From contig JAFFSR010000343.1 of NCBI GenBank assembly GCA_017163975.1, positions 5,278,001 through 5,342,000 of the forward strand: a stretch of DNA of 64,000 bases, in the 5' to 3' direction. Position 1 is the first letter of the stretch. Each line of letters begins with the position of its first letter. Source of the stretch: Anastatus disparis. Taxonomy: Eukaryota > Arthropoda > Insecta > Hymenoptera > Eupelmidae. The translations under genes and the position numbers were made by a program. The notes beneath the pieces were generated by a model. That model was not told the DNA's origin. It searched no databases and saw only the letters and a program-made list of their open reading frames with translations. Below are positions 22,211 to 34,218 of the stretch, piece after piece.

Positions 22211-22359
22211 CCTCTAGACCGCCAGGATTACGTCATATGACGCGCACCCCTGACTCGCACATATCCACCCTAGATAGGGTCCTACCTAGTAGGCCTCAGA
22301 ACACTTTTCTATAGAAAAAATTGACTTTTCATTTTTTCAAAATCCCGGCGGTCTAAAGG
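22211..22359. mobile_element. piggyBac-type MITE with TTAA target duplication
   Basis: The ends are CCTCTAGACCGCCAGGATT and, inverted, AATCCCGGCGGTCTAAAGG, flanked by TTAA at 22207-22210 and 22360-22363. Length is 149 bp. TTAA duplication with C-rich 5' termini is the piggyBac signature. It has no coding capacity and would need a transposase in trans. Confidence 0.8.
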
Positions 22360-22918
22360 TTAAGTACTAAACCTAGTCTTAGATTACCAGCATTATTTGA
22401 AGGAGTCTTATTAGATTTACCCTTGGGAGTCGCGGTCGAACACGTTAAATAACACTTGAACGTAAGCTTTAAAGACAAAAAAATTTTTTAACAAAAAACA
22501 AAACCGACTTCAAAAAAATGCACTAAAAAGTTACAAATAATTTTTTATCTTCAATAATTATACGCATACTACGCATCTAACTCAACACATGTGTAGCAAA
22601 CCTTTTATAGATTATCTAATCATTTTTAAACAGCACCAGCAAATTATATTTTTTTTTAATTCACAAAAAAATATTTTCGAAGTCAGCGTCAAGTTGTTGA
22701 ATTGTTCTGCACAGATGTACTGTGGTAAACCAGGCCACACATGCAATCAGTGTTTCAAATTATAGCAAGACACGCATTTAGGACAAGAGTCACAGGGAAA
22801 TAGTTTGACTCTCCTTCAAGTGGGCGCGGAGAGAGAAATAAGGCTGGTACGTGCCCGACTATGTCATATGCAGCGAGCGACGGCCCACGCGCGTTGAAAC
22901 AATGAACTTGGCTACTTA

Positions 22919-25137
22919 AGTTCATGTTAGACACTGAAGTCTCTGTAAGTCTAGCAAAAAAATCCAAAGTATCTCCCTATATTCGTATTGACATGCAAAA
23001 ACCGATAAGATTAAAAGGAATTACGCCTCATTATTCAGAAACAGCAAAAAAAAAATCATTCAAATTTAGAAAATGCGAAATCAAATTTTATTTAGTAGAA
23101 GACGAGTTTCCCATAAAGAAAGCAAGAATTTTGGGCACGGATTTCTTCAGACAAACAAAAGCAAAAATTAATTATTTTGAAAATAACTTAAAACATGAAG
23201 GTAATGTGATATCTTTTGAAAGAGCACGGGAGAATTCCCCAGATGAGGCAAATATAACAAATAATGAGAATAAAAAAAATCATTTCCAGACAGAGGAATA
23301 TTTTACGTTCTCCAGGAATAAGATCCATAAGAAAAAATCTTGCAAATGCGAAAAAGAACAGGAAAAATGTAAGGAAAACCAAGAAGTAGATTTTACAACG
23401 GAGGAAGAAGAAGAATATGATGGATTATTATCAACTATTAGAGACATAGAGACTACGTGTAAAAATATAAATACGAGTTATAACAAATTTAATTTTGAGA
23501 AATAAGAAATTGTTTCAGAAAGTGGCGATAATATACAAAAAGAATTTAAAGAGAGATATAAGCAATTACGCGACGAAGATTTCGATAAGGTCGAGCAACA
23601 AAAACCAGGAATAAGACATTCACAGCAAGTAGCATACGATTCAAGCATCGAAAAATCGCGAAGCCCATTCCATATCATCAATGACATTGAAAGGATAAAC
23701 AAAAAATTAAACCAACCACGTTGAAGTAAAAACCAGGAGAGTAACATAATATTCAATAAAGAGATAAATAAAATAAATTCATTCATAGGAGCGATGAAAG
23801 AAAAAATAAATAAAGGTAAAAAAGAAATAGGTGTAAAAAACAATAGGACCCTAACGAAGCAAAGTAGGAGAAACGAACCAAAAGAAAGAGGAAAAAGAAG
23901 AGCAGTTACGTTTAATAATGAGATAATTATGATAAAAAAACCGAAGAAAGGTCAAATGAAAACCCAAAATGACGATGCGACATTTATGGAAGATACAAAT
24001 AAAGAAATGAATAAGGAATTAACGAAGAAGGTGACTATTATAAACTATTATGATACATTAGAAAAAAATCAAAATAAACAGAAAAAGGCTTAAGATATTA
24101 AAAAATTATGTTATGATGGAGGAGAAGCTAATAATAATCATGAAAATGATGACGTAGCTAATGAGGAGCATGACAACAGAATTAATTGTAATAATGAAGT
24201 TAGATTTTTGAAGAAAAATGAGAGCATGACCAATATGACAGAAAATGAAGTAATTGATAAAAATAATAAAAATATAAAAGAAAAGAAGGAAAATATTGTT
24301 ACTATAAAGAAGGGCAAGGCCAAAGATGGGCGTGCCAACAATGTTGAATTTCATAATGAAAATGAATCATTGAAAAGAGGTAGATATGTGAATTATATAA
24401 AAATAAATTATATATTTTATGAAAATGAGAAACATTGTTGACACAAAGAAGAGCAAAGCTCATGATAGGCATGCCAACAATGTTATTTTAAATGATGGGA
24501 AAGAATTATTGAAAAAAAGTAAACATGTGAATTATATGAATGAACATAAGTAGGTCATGAGGAGAACGCGTCATTGAACGAAAAGATAGAATTCATAATG
24601 ACTCAGAGGGATGAAAAAGATAACGCACAAAATCAAGTAGCCTTAGAAAAGGAATCTATGCAAAGAGGATTTGAAAGAAAAAAAAATATTATTTATAAAA
24701 AGAAAGAGGAAACTTAGGGCAAAGACCAAAATAATTAAGAAACGAATGTTTTTTCTTGGATGAGAACAGAAAATATGAAACAGCAAGATAATAAATTATT
24801 CAATAATTACGAAAATGTTCTGAAATTTAATCGCAATTGTAGACAGGTAAAGGGATCAGAAGAAAAATTATATAGTAATGAGGAAAATCTTGTCTACGAG
24901 GAGGACGAGAAGAAAATTATAGAAAAAGAGGAAAATATAAAATTACACATAAAAAGAAATAATTCACATGAGATGAAAAAAGAAGCAGAGTTACACACGA
25001 AGAATAATAATATTATACACGAGAAGTCTGAGATAAGAAACGAATATGAGATACTTCAAAACAACAAGCAAGAAATAGTAAACTTGAAAACGTTAAATAG
25101 AGAGGTTGAAGATCTCTCTGATGAAATTTTTACGTAA
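22919..25137 (+). pseudogene. gypsy-like aspartic protease and charged linker (decayed)
   Basis: The first 100 residues (from 22924) have the plan of an LTR-retrotransposon protease: FMLDTEVSVSLAKKSKV at the active-site position, where DTG or DSG is expected, then a C-terminal ARILGTDFFRQTKAKI like the ILGxDFL signature. The Gly to Glu change in the active-site triplet would destroy catalysis. From about 23230 to 25137 follows a long Lys/Glu/Asn-rich linker broken by stops, with an imperfect 135-base duplication (AAGGGCAAGGCCAAAG, 24313; AAGAGCAAAGCTCATG, 24448). No reverse transcriptase follows, so the element is truncated near 25.2 kb. Confidence 0.6.
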
Positions 25138-25642
25138 AGAATGCGAACCTGACGACTATTATAACAAATATGCTCGAGAGGAAAATAAATATGACAAAAA
25201 TAAATATTATAAATATGATTTCGACGATTTAAAATATGAGTATTTGAGACTTGCTAACAAGTCTTATTTATTTTGACATATTATCCTATGACGAAATCCA
25301 AAAAAGGTAAATTTGACATAAGTACGACGCAAGACTTGCAAGCCTTAATGCTAGAAAAATTAAAGTCACAATTGCGACTGCAGTAATTTATCAAAAAGAA
25401 AAAAAAATTTACAAAAACTACGTAACCTATAACAATGATAGATACTAGCAATTGCAGACGCGCGATACGCGCCTGTATCCATAATTATATTGTAGTAGAA
25501 ATCAAAATGAATAAAAGATACATTCCATGGCTATATTATTTATGTGTATAACTATTATAATGTAGTTGATTCATGATAAGTCCGACGTTTACATATTTGT
25601 GAATGTTAATGATTTATATATAAAATTATGTATTAGTTATAT

Positions 25643-25695
25643 ACGTAACTTAGAAGTACGAAGGATTCAGAATCCTTCGTACTCCCAAGTTACGT
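25643..25695. repeat. Near-perfect 51-bp palindrome
   Basis: AGTACGAAGGATTC and its exact inverse GAATCCTTCGTACT flank a single central A at 25669; after a three-base mismatch on each side the outer ACGTAACTT and AAGTTACGT also pair. It forms a stable hairpin in either strand. No gene is adjacent, so a terminator or MITE core role is unproven. Confidence 0.75.
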
Positions 25696-26140
25696 AGATA
25701 ATTTTATGTCGTTGTAGGGCCGTATCAGGATTATTAAAAATGATTTTTTAAAATTAATGATATATATTTTATTAAAATAAGTTAATAATGTCATTATTTA
25801 CTAATTTTTTTACTTATTAACTGTTTAACTTTGAAAATTTGTTTAAACTAAACATTCTTTAAAGTTGGAATTTTATATGAATTTGTATGAACATTGACAT
25901 ATCTAACGCCATCCTTCTGTTTTCACTAACCTACGAATCGATGTCACTTGCATCATATACGGCCATGCTAAGCAATATCTCGATCTGTCAATACTCCCTT
26001 AGGGAGTATAGATCTGTCAATACCCCTTGAGGGAATATTAACAGAGAGAATATTATCTAGACATTAGCATGAATGTTTGCAATGCCTATACAAATTTAGA
26101 GTGTTCTATAGGTATTCCACCGAATACGACATACCGCGAC

Positions 26141-26186
<46 letters not shown>

Positions 26187-26233
26187 GTAAAATAGTTATG
26201 ATTGCATATAAATATGTACATGTGTCATAAATA

Positions 26234-26276
<43 letters not shown>

Positions 26277-26320
26277 GATTTATAAAATAATATTAAAACA
26301 ATTTCTATGAATAACATATA
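25696..26320. other. Gene-free AT-rich DNA with TA microsatellites
   Basis: TA microsatellites lie at about 26143-26180 and 26240-26270. A short duplication, CTCCCTTAGGGAGTATAGATCTGTCAATACCCCTTGAGGGA-like, is centred at 26020. TATA at 26317-26320 is the target duplication of the transposon that follows. Confidence 0.5.
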
Positions 26321-29307
26321 GGCTGATTCCATTTCAAATCGAACAGTCAGTATACACTCAAGTCACCAATTACTGCGCTAATGGAGTATGTTATTCTACC
26401 CTAAAAATAAGGGTATACGTATTTTTTTATTTTGCTGAAATATCAAAATTGCATCAGATATGCACTTTTGAAAATTGCATACAAAAACTAAATGTTAAAA
26501 CTGAAAATGTTGAGAATAACTTTAGAGAGCTATCGTTTTACTGATTTCCAATGAATTTTGATAAACCTTTTTTTATTTTATTTCATTTTGAGCCCTCTTC
26601 AACTCCGTGCAAGAAATTTAAAAAAAAACTAAAAAATGACTGAGATATATGCATTTTACCAAAAAATGCACTTCTTATGCACATGCATTTTTCTCGAAAA
26701 AGCCATTTTTATTTTTGCTGAAATTTTTTTTGCTGATAGAGGATCAAAATACCTATCTAATAGTACTTGTTTGATCCCGGGTTTTTTGGTCTGGAGCGAG
26801 AAAAAAATTCACAAATTTTGTTGGTGAAAAATGCTTGTATATACGTTCGGAAGTCTTAAGCAGTCGACATTTAAATATTATCCTTCGTTTAGCGTTATCC
26901 AGGAACAACGACGTGGACGTAGAAGGATTCTGTTCCCTTCAGGGTGCTTTTTTAGAGCGAGTTCCCCTTGCCTCTCACTGTTGGGATGCGTCAAAAAAAT
27001 AATTATAGATAATTATTTTTTTTTATTTTTGCGCTTATTATTTTTAGTTTTAAATGTAGTCTCACGACGCTTGGCTTTTTTTTCTTGTTTTTCACTTCAT
27101 TTAGTGCATGTATAGCTGTCCTGCCAATAAATATATGTGATTTTAATTCCCCAAGTTTTTTTAACCACATATGACTTTTTTGAATTCCATTATATTTAGA
27201 AACCCCACTCCATTCAATATTTTTCTTTTTTCTAAATCTTTCAATCTCGATTCTTTATGAACTCTTTTCAAGTTATGTAAAGTAGCATAATGTTTTAGAA
27301 GCCCACTTATTCCATCAACGGCTCCTTTCCCATGACCAGTCGCAGAAAATAACCATTTCATTTCATAAAACCAATGTTTGAATTCATGTAGTTGAAAACG
27401 ATTTTTAAATTGGCTTGGAGCTCCATCTGATATGATAGTGACTTTAGTAACTAAATAATTCTTTTTCATAAGATCAATAATTTTATTTATTGCTAGCAGT
27501 GCATATGCAGTATCATGCTTTTTGTCGTCACTAACTATCGCAAAACTTTGTGTTATCTCTCCTTGGTAACAGACTGCAGTAAAAATAGAAATTTGGTTAT
27601 TTACCCAATGATTTCCTTGAACCGCTTTATTATTTATTACAGACCAATTTTCTGCAAAGTCAACGTGGATGATTAACTTAGTAGGATCAGCTTTACCTTC
27701 TTCTTTTTCTTTTTTTATAGCTTCACGTTGAATATTTTTTATATATATATGAGTACTTGCTTTCAATGCGCAGATTGAAAGTTTTTCTTTAAAAACTGTT
27801 AAGCTTATTGTTTGTTTAATAAGATTACCATTATCCCACAAAGCAAACGTAATTTCATCTTCACAATTTTGTTTCAGTTTTAACGATTCTAATGTGATAC
27901 CCGCACCACCGGGACAATCTTTGCATTCTTGCAAGAAACATGAATCAGATGGTTCAGAACACAACATTGTGTTAGTTATTTCTGAACGAATTGAATCTAA
28001 TTCGGAATTCTTATCGCCTCTAAAACGAATCAAACTTGTAAGAAACAGTTCAAAATTTTCGCAATGTACACAAAGACAAGCTTCCTTCACAGGGCTAGTT
28101 AAGACGAAACTTGGTCTTAGACTATAGAATTTCGATTTTCCTATTTGTAAGTTTGGATTTTCTTTTCTTAATTGACTATATGTTTCTTTTAAGATTCGAG
28201 TAAGAAACCGTTTGACTTTTTTAGTTTTTGTGTTATTAATTTTAACAGTTACGACATCAGATTTATTTGGACTTTGTCTACTACAATTAAAATCATCATT
28301 TAAAAAATATTCCATAACGATATTTTTTGTGCTTTCATCAATAGGATGACCAGTATATAAATCTGGCTCCGAATAAATTCCTTTATTTTTCACGAAATTT
28401 CTTGATTTATTTATCATATACTCGCTTATATTCGGGAATAGTGAGCAAACTTTTATTTTGCTTAATTTTGAAGGTAGTAGAGTTAGAAGTTTTATTTTCT
28501 CCGAAATAGAAGAGCATTTTTCTAAAGCCAATTTAAAATTTTCTAAAAATTCATTCCAATAGTTTTCAGTGGAATTTTCGTCCGATTCTATTGATTCAAC
28601 TGAAATGCCATACGCATCTTCTAATTTACTTCCAACAGTAGCAGAAAAAGCTGAAATTAAGGATTTTTTCTTTTTAGATACGTAATTTCCTCTAAAATTT
28701 TCAGGTGTTGCAGTTTTTCTTTTTAGGGGTGAGATGCATTCAGGTAAAACTGAATTAATACTCTCGTTTAATTCCTCTATTCGTTCGGGTGTCTTCGGAA
28801 TAAAATAATCATCTCTTCCGCTAAAAAGTTCAGTGATTTCATTTTCAGATATAGACTCAAGATCACTTAAAATCATTTTTGATATGCGTTTATGGCAATT
28901 TTTACATACATTAGTAGATGGCAATATATTTAAATCTGGATGAAGCTGTGCCAAATTAATGGCTAAATCTTCCAACGGTCTAAAACGTGAATTACTGCTC
29001 ATATAAACTACCTTTTTATGCATTTCAAAAAAATCGGGACATGAAATTCTTTTAGAAGAGTAAATTTCGGACATTGTTATTTCACAATTTTGTTGAATTT
29101 TTCACAAGCCCGAGAAGCACCTTTCAAAGCAGCCGTAAAAATAACTAGCTTCTATATAACAGTTCTAATATGCTGTTTTGGTTACGCGATGTATTTGTCC
29201 GCGAGTTAGCCTCCTATTGTTTGTACATCGAAACATACATAATATAGATATACACGAATAGAATTTTTTTTTTCATGTTTAAATATTTATTTTTATATTA
29301 CGAATTT

Positions 29308-29344
<37 letters not shown>

Positions 29345-29960
29345 TATTGATGCTATATTCATGCATACAAATGTAAACAAATGATGAGCCAAGCATACGA
29401 CAGTGTTTGAATGCAGACTGCTTAAGACTTCCGAACGTATATACAAGCATTTTTCACCAACAAAATTTGTGAATTTTTTTCTCGCTCCAGACCAAAAAAC
29501 CCGGGATCAAACAAGTACTATTAGATAGGTATTTTGGTCCTCTATCAGCAAAAAAAATTTCAGCAAAAAAAAAAATGGCTTTTTCGAGAAACATGCATGT
29601 GCATAAAAAGTGCATTTTTTGGTAAAATGCATATATCTCAGTCATTTTTTAGTTTTTTTTTAAATTTCTTGCACGGAGTTGAAGAGGGCTCAAAACGAAA
29701 TAAAATAAAAAAAGGTTTATCAAAATTCATTGGAAATCGGTAAAACGATAGCTCTCTAAAGTTATTCTCAACATTTTCAGTTTTAACATTTAGTTTTTGT
29801 ATGCAATTTTCAAAAGTCCATATCTGATGCAATTTTGATATTTCAGCAAAATAAAAAAATACGTATACCCTTATTTTTAGGGTAGAATAACATACTCCAT
29901 TAGCGCAGTAATTGGTGACTTGAGTGTATACTGACTGTTCGATTTGAAATGGAATCAGCC
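26321..29960 (-). mobile_element. Complete DNA transposon with 545-bp terminal inverted repeats
   Basis: The left repeat, starting GGCTGATTCCATTTC, spans 26321-26865 and is matched almost base for base in inverse by 29416-29960. A TATA duplication flanks it (26317-26320 and 29961-29964). One intact 637-codon ORF lies inside on the minus strand, with a TA microsatellite at 29311-29340 upstream of it. Very long and nearly identical repeats plus an unbroken ORF suggest a recent insertion. The superfamily is not certain; the four-base duplication and motif set would fit Sola-type elements, which is a guess. Confidence 0.85.
27161..29074 (-). CDS. Transposase-like protein of the 3.6-kb element
   Basis: An unbroken 637-residue protein, the only gene between the inverted repeats, so probably its transposase. 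The N-terminal quarter has a CKNCHKRI metal-binding-like pair. A Cys-rich segment near residues 335-395 (CLCVHC, CKDCPGG) precedes the RNase H-like core: HVDFAENWSV near residue 475, IISDGAPSQFKNRF near 550 and SATGHGKGAVDGISG near 580, which supply three conserved acidic positions. Proteins with the DFAENW / SDGAxSQFKN / HGKGxxDG triad occur widely in insects and cnidarians as mobile-element proteins. The ATG at 29074 is the first in the frame. The C-terminus (KKVICG) ends 80 bases after the last helix. DDE chemistry is inferred, not shown. Confidence 0.8.
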   Translation of the reverse strand: MSEIYSSKRISCPDFFEMHKKVVYMSSNSRFRPLEDLAINLAQLHPDLNILPSTNVCKNCHKRISKMILSDLESISENEITELFSGRDDYFIPKTPERIEELNESINSVLPECISPLKRKTATPENFRGNYVSKKKKSLISAFSATVGSKLEDAYGISVESIESDENSTENYWNEFLENFKLALEKCSSISEKIKLLTLLPSKLSKIKVCSLFPNISEYMINKSRNFVKNKGIYSEPDLYTGHPIDESTKNIVMEYFLNDDFNCSRQSPNKSDVVTVKINNTKTKKVKRFLTRILKETYSQLRKENPNLQIGKSKFYSLRPSFVLTSPVKEACLCVHCENFELFLTSLIRFRGDKNSELDSIRSEITNTMLCSEPSDSCFLQECKDCPGGAGITLESLKLKQNCEDEITFALWDNGNLIKQTISLTVFKEKLSICALKASTHIYIKNIQREAIKKEKEEGKADPTKLIIHVDFAENWSVINNKAVQGNHWVNNQISIFTAVCYQGEITQSFAIVSDDKKHDTAYALLAINKIIDLMKKNYLVTKVTIISDGAPSQFKNRFQLHEFKHWFYEMKWLFSATGHGKGAVDGISGLLKHYATLHNLKRVHKESRLKDLEKRKILNGVGFLNIMEFKKVICG

Positions 29961-30061
29961 TATAATTGAATTCTAATGTCGCAAATCGTTCAAAAGTGAT
30001 AATTTCTATTTATATACATATTAAAATGATAGTTGTTGTCAATATACTTTGAAATTTAATA

Positions 30062-30819
30062 CAGTCATCCCTCCGAATAAGCGCATAGAAGCCCCCAAGG
30101 GGAAGAGGTTTTCCACGAATCGGGGTTCCCCCACCGCGCGTACATAGATCCTCTTTTCCTGACTTCCTGTCTCTCTTGCACATTTTAGGTTTAGTGCTTC
30201 TTAATAAGCGTATTAGCGATAGTCCCTTAAATTGCCGTACATTTATTGTTTTAACGGCTACTGTTTGAGAACAGACACGTGTCATAAGTACAGAAACACT
30301 CGGTGAGTGTGTAAAAATGTCAGACTCGATTAAAAAAATCAAACGCAAAAATTCTTTTGTTCAAGCAGGTGCTAGTGATGCAAAAAATGAAAGTAATTCC
30401 GTGAAAGTGAGTGTCGAAGAACCTGTAGCAAAAAAATTGCAATTCAATACAATTTTCAGAATGATTTTCAAAATGAATTTCGAATAACAAAAGCTTACAA
30501 TATTTTGTCAGAAAACATTTAATAAAAGTAAATAAACGTTATAATTAATAAAACTATAAATATTTATTATAAATATATTTATAAACATTTTTAATAAAAA
30601 TTTATGTTTCAATAAAACATTTCGTTATTAATAATAAAAAATATTAAGATTTTATTTGAAATTTAAATTTTAAATCCTCTATGAGCGATTGCGCTTATTG
30701 AGAAGCAGTCCGCAAAAGTTTAGTGAGCTAGGACTTGGTAGTCGCAGTGGGGGCATGGCTCGCGAGCAAACATAGGGGTATGCGCTTATTGCGGATGCGC
30801 TTATTCGGAGAGATGACTG
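30062..30819. mobile_element. pogo/Tigger-like non-autonomous element
   Basis: Ends are CAGTCATCCCTCCGAATAAG and its inverse CTTATTCGGAGAGATGACTG, flanked by TA (30060-30061, 30820-30821). CAG termini and TA targets are typical of the pogo/Tigger branch of Tc1-mariner. A Met-started segment at 30317-30445 (MSDSIKKIKRKNSFVQAG) looks like the leftover N-terminus of a transposase. The rest of the transposase is gone. Confidence 0.75.
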
Positions 30820-30959
30820 TACTTTTTGTCATAAATCGTTCAAAATGATAGTCTTCGTTAACATAAAAATTAAAATAGTATTTTATTTGTTTCTGATGGA
30901 AGTAATAATCTTCGACAAAATCTAAAAATAAATATCTACGTATAGCCGTCGATATACTA

Positions 30960-31012
30960 ATCAGGGAGCGCGGTAGCGCTCCTTACGGCGAGTTAGCGCT
31001 ACGGCTTTCCCT
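30960..31012. repeat. GC-rich double hairpin
   Basis: GAGCGC/GCGCTC (30966-30981) and GTAGCGCT/AGCGCTAC overlap so that two alternative stems can form. It stands out from AT-rich flanks. It may be the 3' end hairpin of the minus-strand Helitron (a TTAG lies just outside), but the distance to the coding part is large. Confidence 0.35.
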
Positions 31013-31964
31013 TATTACTTTGAATTTGTGATGTTCAAAGATTAAAACTTTGAGTAAATGATTATGTTTTAATATTTACAGATTATTAGATTACAAGTAT
31101 ACATAAAATGATCTAATGCTTTATCTGACAACAAAAACACATGGCCAAAAGTCAAGTTTTCATGATTTTTTTATATTATTACAGGTAAGTCTGTCGATTT
31201 CTTTTCTATATCGGGTTGTTTCAGATTTCCGGCGGATGTCAGAGAACGACGGAGAGTTTTTTGTCTGATGTGAGAGAAAAAGATAGAATACGAATCTGCG
31301 ATTGCTAATAAGTGAGAGAGAGAAAGAGAGTATAGAAAGTGAGAAAAAGAAAGAGAATACGAGTTATATCTATTAATAATGAACGCATGTATTTAGGCGA
31401 ATACTTTCAAAACATGCTAAATAAATAAAGACATCGCGTAAATAAGCAATATAAGAATTTAGTATCCCGTTCTATATAGCTGACGAGCTGCCGCGAAATC
31501 ATGAGCGTTCATGTGATCAGTTCGCGCATGCGCAGTAAAACGTCCCGTTCATAAAATTCAACAGTTGAAAGCGGCAAAATTCAAAAGTCGGTAATACCAA
31601 TTTGGTATTTAAAAATGAAAATAACAACGAATGAAAAAGTAATATTTGCATATTTTAAAACATTCTTAATTAATTAATTAGTTTTTCATACGATATTTGG
31701 TGACAAAATAAGTGTTATAATAGTTGATTAATTTGAAAGTGTAGAAGAAAATAAGATTAAAATTTTTTTGAAAACAAATATTTTATAATAATAATAAATA
31801 TATATAAATTAGGTACAATTAGCTATAAAATTAGTGTTGTTATATTAAAGTATCAGATTATCGGTAAAGTTAATAAATCTATTGAGAGAAGAACTTTCGA
31901 CTTTGAAAAAGTTGTGATATCTCTCCACAAAAAACCTTTAAAAAGGTAAAATTATGGCAAGTTA

Positions 31965-33030
31965 GCTTTAAAAAAAATCTTTTACACTATCTCAGAAATA
32001 AAAAATACTTTGTCAAAAATTTAAACTAATTTAATACAATCAACTATAAAAAAAATCTATTATATCTCTAAAAAAAGGCTTTAACATTATAGATAATAAA
32101 TAAGTGGGAATTCAATTATAACAAAAATACACTTGAAAAAATACTGAAATCAATAATTTGTGGTCAAGTTTTCATATGATTTAAAATAATACTTACAAAT
32201 GATATTGTACCTATATTTTGATGGTAATAATGAATCAATAAAAAATTTCTTTGTTAAAAATAAAGTATAAAAAAAGCCATATAAAATGTTATTGAAAATA
32301 TAAAACTATCTTTAACAAAATTTAAAAAAATAAAACTTTAATTTAAATAATTAACGTAAAAGTAAGAATAAAAGTAATATTACAGCTATAAACTTGCCAG
32401 ACCCACCCTTCAAAATTTATATTTCTTGGTGAACACACATTCATTTAAAACATTTTTTAGGATCGACTTTTTAGAATCTCGCAAGGAAATTAAAAATATA
32501 TATTAATTTTCACAACTTAGTATTCAATAAACAAATAATCTAATTTTATAACACTAATGATATATTTAACTTTTGTAGAGTGGGCCTGGCAAGTTTATAG
32601 CTGTAATATTACTTTTATTCTTACTTTTACGTTAATTATTTAAATTAAAGTTTTATTATTCTTTTTAATTTTGTTGAAGATAGTTTTATATTTTCAATAA
32701 CATTTTATATGGCTTTTTTTATACTTTATTTTTAACAAAGAAATTTTTTATTGATTTATTATTATCATCAAAATATAGGTACAATATCATTTGTAAGTAT
32801 TATTTTAAATCATATGAAAACTTGACCACACATTATTGATATCAGTATTTTTTCAAGAGTATTTTTGTTATAATTGAATTCCTACTTATTTATTATCTAT
32901 AATGTTAAAGCCTCTTTTTAGAGATATAATAGATTTTTTTATAGTTGATTGTATTAAATTAGTTTAAATTTTTGACAAAATATTTTTTATTTCTGAGATA
33001 GTCTAAAAGATTTTTTTTTAAAGCTATTTA
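31965..33030. repeat. Long fold-back, about 440-base arms
   Basis: The left arm (31965-32404) contains ATTGTACCTATATTTTGATG and ends GCTATAAACTTGCCAGACCCAC; the right arm (32580-33030) begins GTGGGCCTGGCAAGTTTATAGC and repeats everything in inverse. A 175-base spacer separates them. No terminal motif or target duplication was assigned and no gene is present. Confidence 0.75.
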
Positions 33031-33509
33031 TATTACGACAAATTAGCGAAATACACATATAAAAATTAATATGCGAATTTATTATAACAAAATCAATATA
33101 TTTAAATAAATAATAAATGTAGAAAATAAATATCTAAATGATAGATTCATTTTACAATTAAATTTATTAATCGTTTCATAACTAAAAAATTAACATACGT
33201 ATAAAATTTAATTCATAAATTCCAAATAATCCTATCTCGCATATCATATTAAAAACGTGCGATTGCACCTGTCCACTTATCACCTACATATAACATTTTA
33301 TATAATAATCATAATAACGTTTACTATGAATGAATAATCAACTAATAACCTTAATATCCAAAATTATATAATCATGTTGTAATTCGTGAAAATAATAAAT
33401 TATTCATATTAGTGCCATTATAAAAACATTTTTATTATTTAAATAAGAATTTCCTTGAAAACATAATTTTTACTAAAATTATCGAATTTATTATTGTTGG
33501 AAAATATTT

Positions 33510-34216
33510 TTAACTATCACATTTCCGAATACGTGAAACAGCTACGTAAAATCGAACATGGGTAAATAAATCGTTTCGTAAATCTAATCCAATATTAATA
33601 AACGTTTGACCCTGAGCTTTATTGATACTCATTGCGAAAGCCAATTTAATTGGAAATTGCCTTTTCTTAAATTTAAATGAATAATCATTTTCAGAATACA
33701 AAGTAATTCGATTTATAAATATAATATCGCCGGCTTTGTCACCTGTTAATATCACACATTTTAATAAATTATTACTTCCAATATACGTAATCGTGTACTA
33801 TTACACAATCCTTCATTAAGCCTAATATTCGTAATGAGCATTACAATATAATTAATTTTTAAATGTGAAATATAAGAAGGTAAACTGGAAGGATTTAATG
33901 AATTTAAATATTCTGGCATTAAAACATCAGTCATTGATCCGATATCATCGCAATTATCAACTGAATCAATACTTGTGTAAAAACGTTTACCGCAACTATC
34001 TAACATGGATACAGCTTCATTGTGAATTTCATCAACATCAACATTACGGGGTGATAATATTGCAGAAGAACTAATTTCATGAAATAACTCATTATTAATC
34101 AAATCACTAAATATATATTTAGCACTACTAACATTGCTCATTATACAATGTTCAGGAATCGTAACGTAATCATTAGCATCATTAAGTATACCATTACCTA
34201 CATCGAGAACAAAGGG
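33510..34216 (-). pseudogene. Helitron helicase C-terminal part (decayed)
   Basis: Minus-strand frames encode the end of the PIF1-type helicase of a Helitron, which unwinds DNA during rolling-circle transposition. From upstream to downstream they show LDVGNG-like sequence, LPSYISHLKINYIVMLITNI with LNEGLCNSTRLRI, then FPIKLAFAMSINKAQGQTF and the arginine-finger region FYVAVSRI. A frame change separates the two halves near 33758. The 5' part continues beyond the palindrome inserted at 34219-37573. Confidence 0.85.
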
Positions 34217-34218
34217 TA

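Noticed and set aside
26636..29645. Paired 63-codon frames near 26636 and 29454.
   Set aside because: They lie in the terminal inverted repeats of the transposon and are mirror images.
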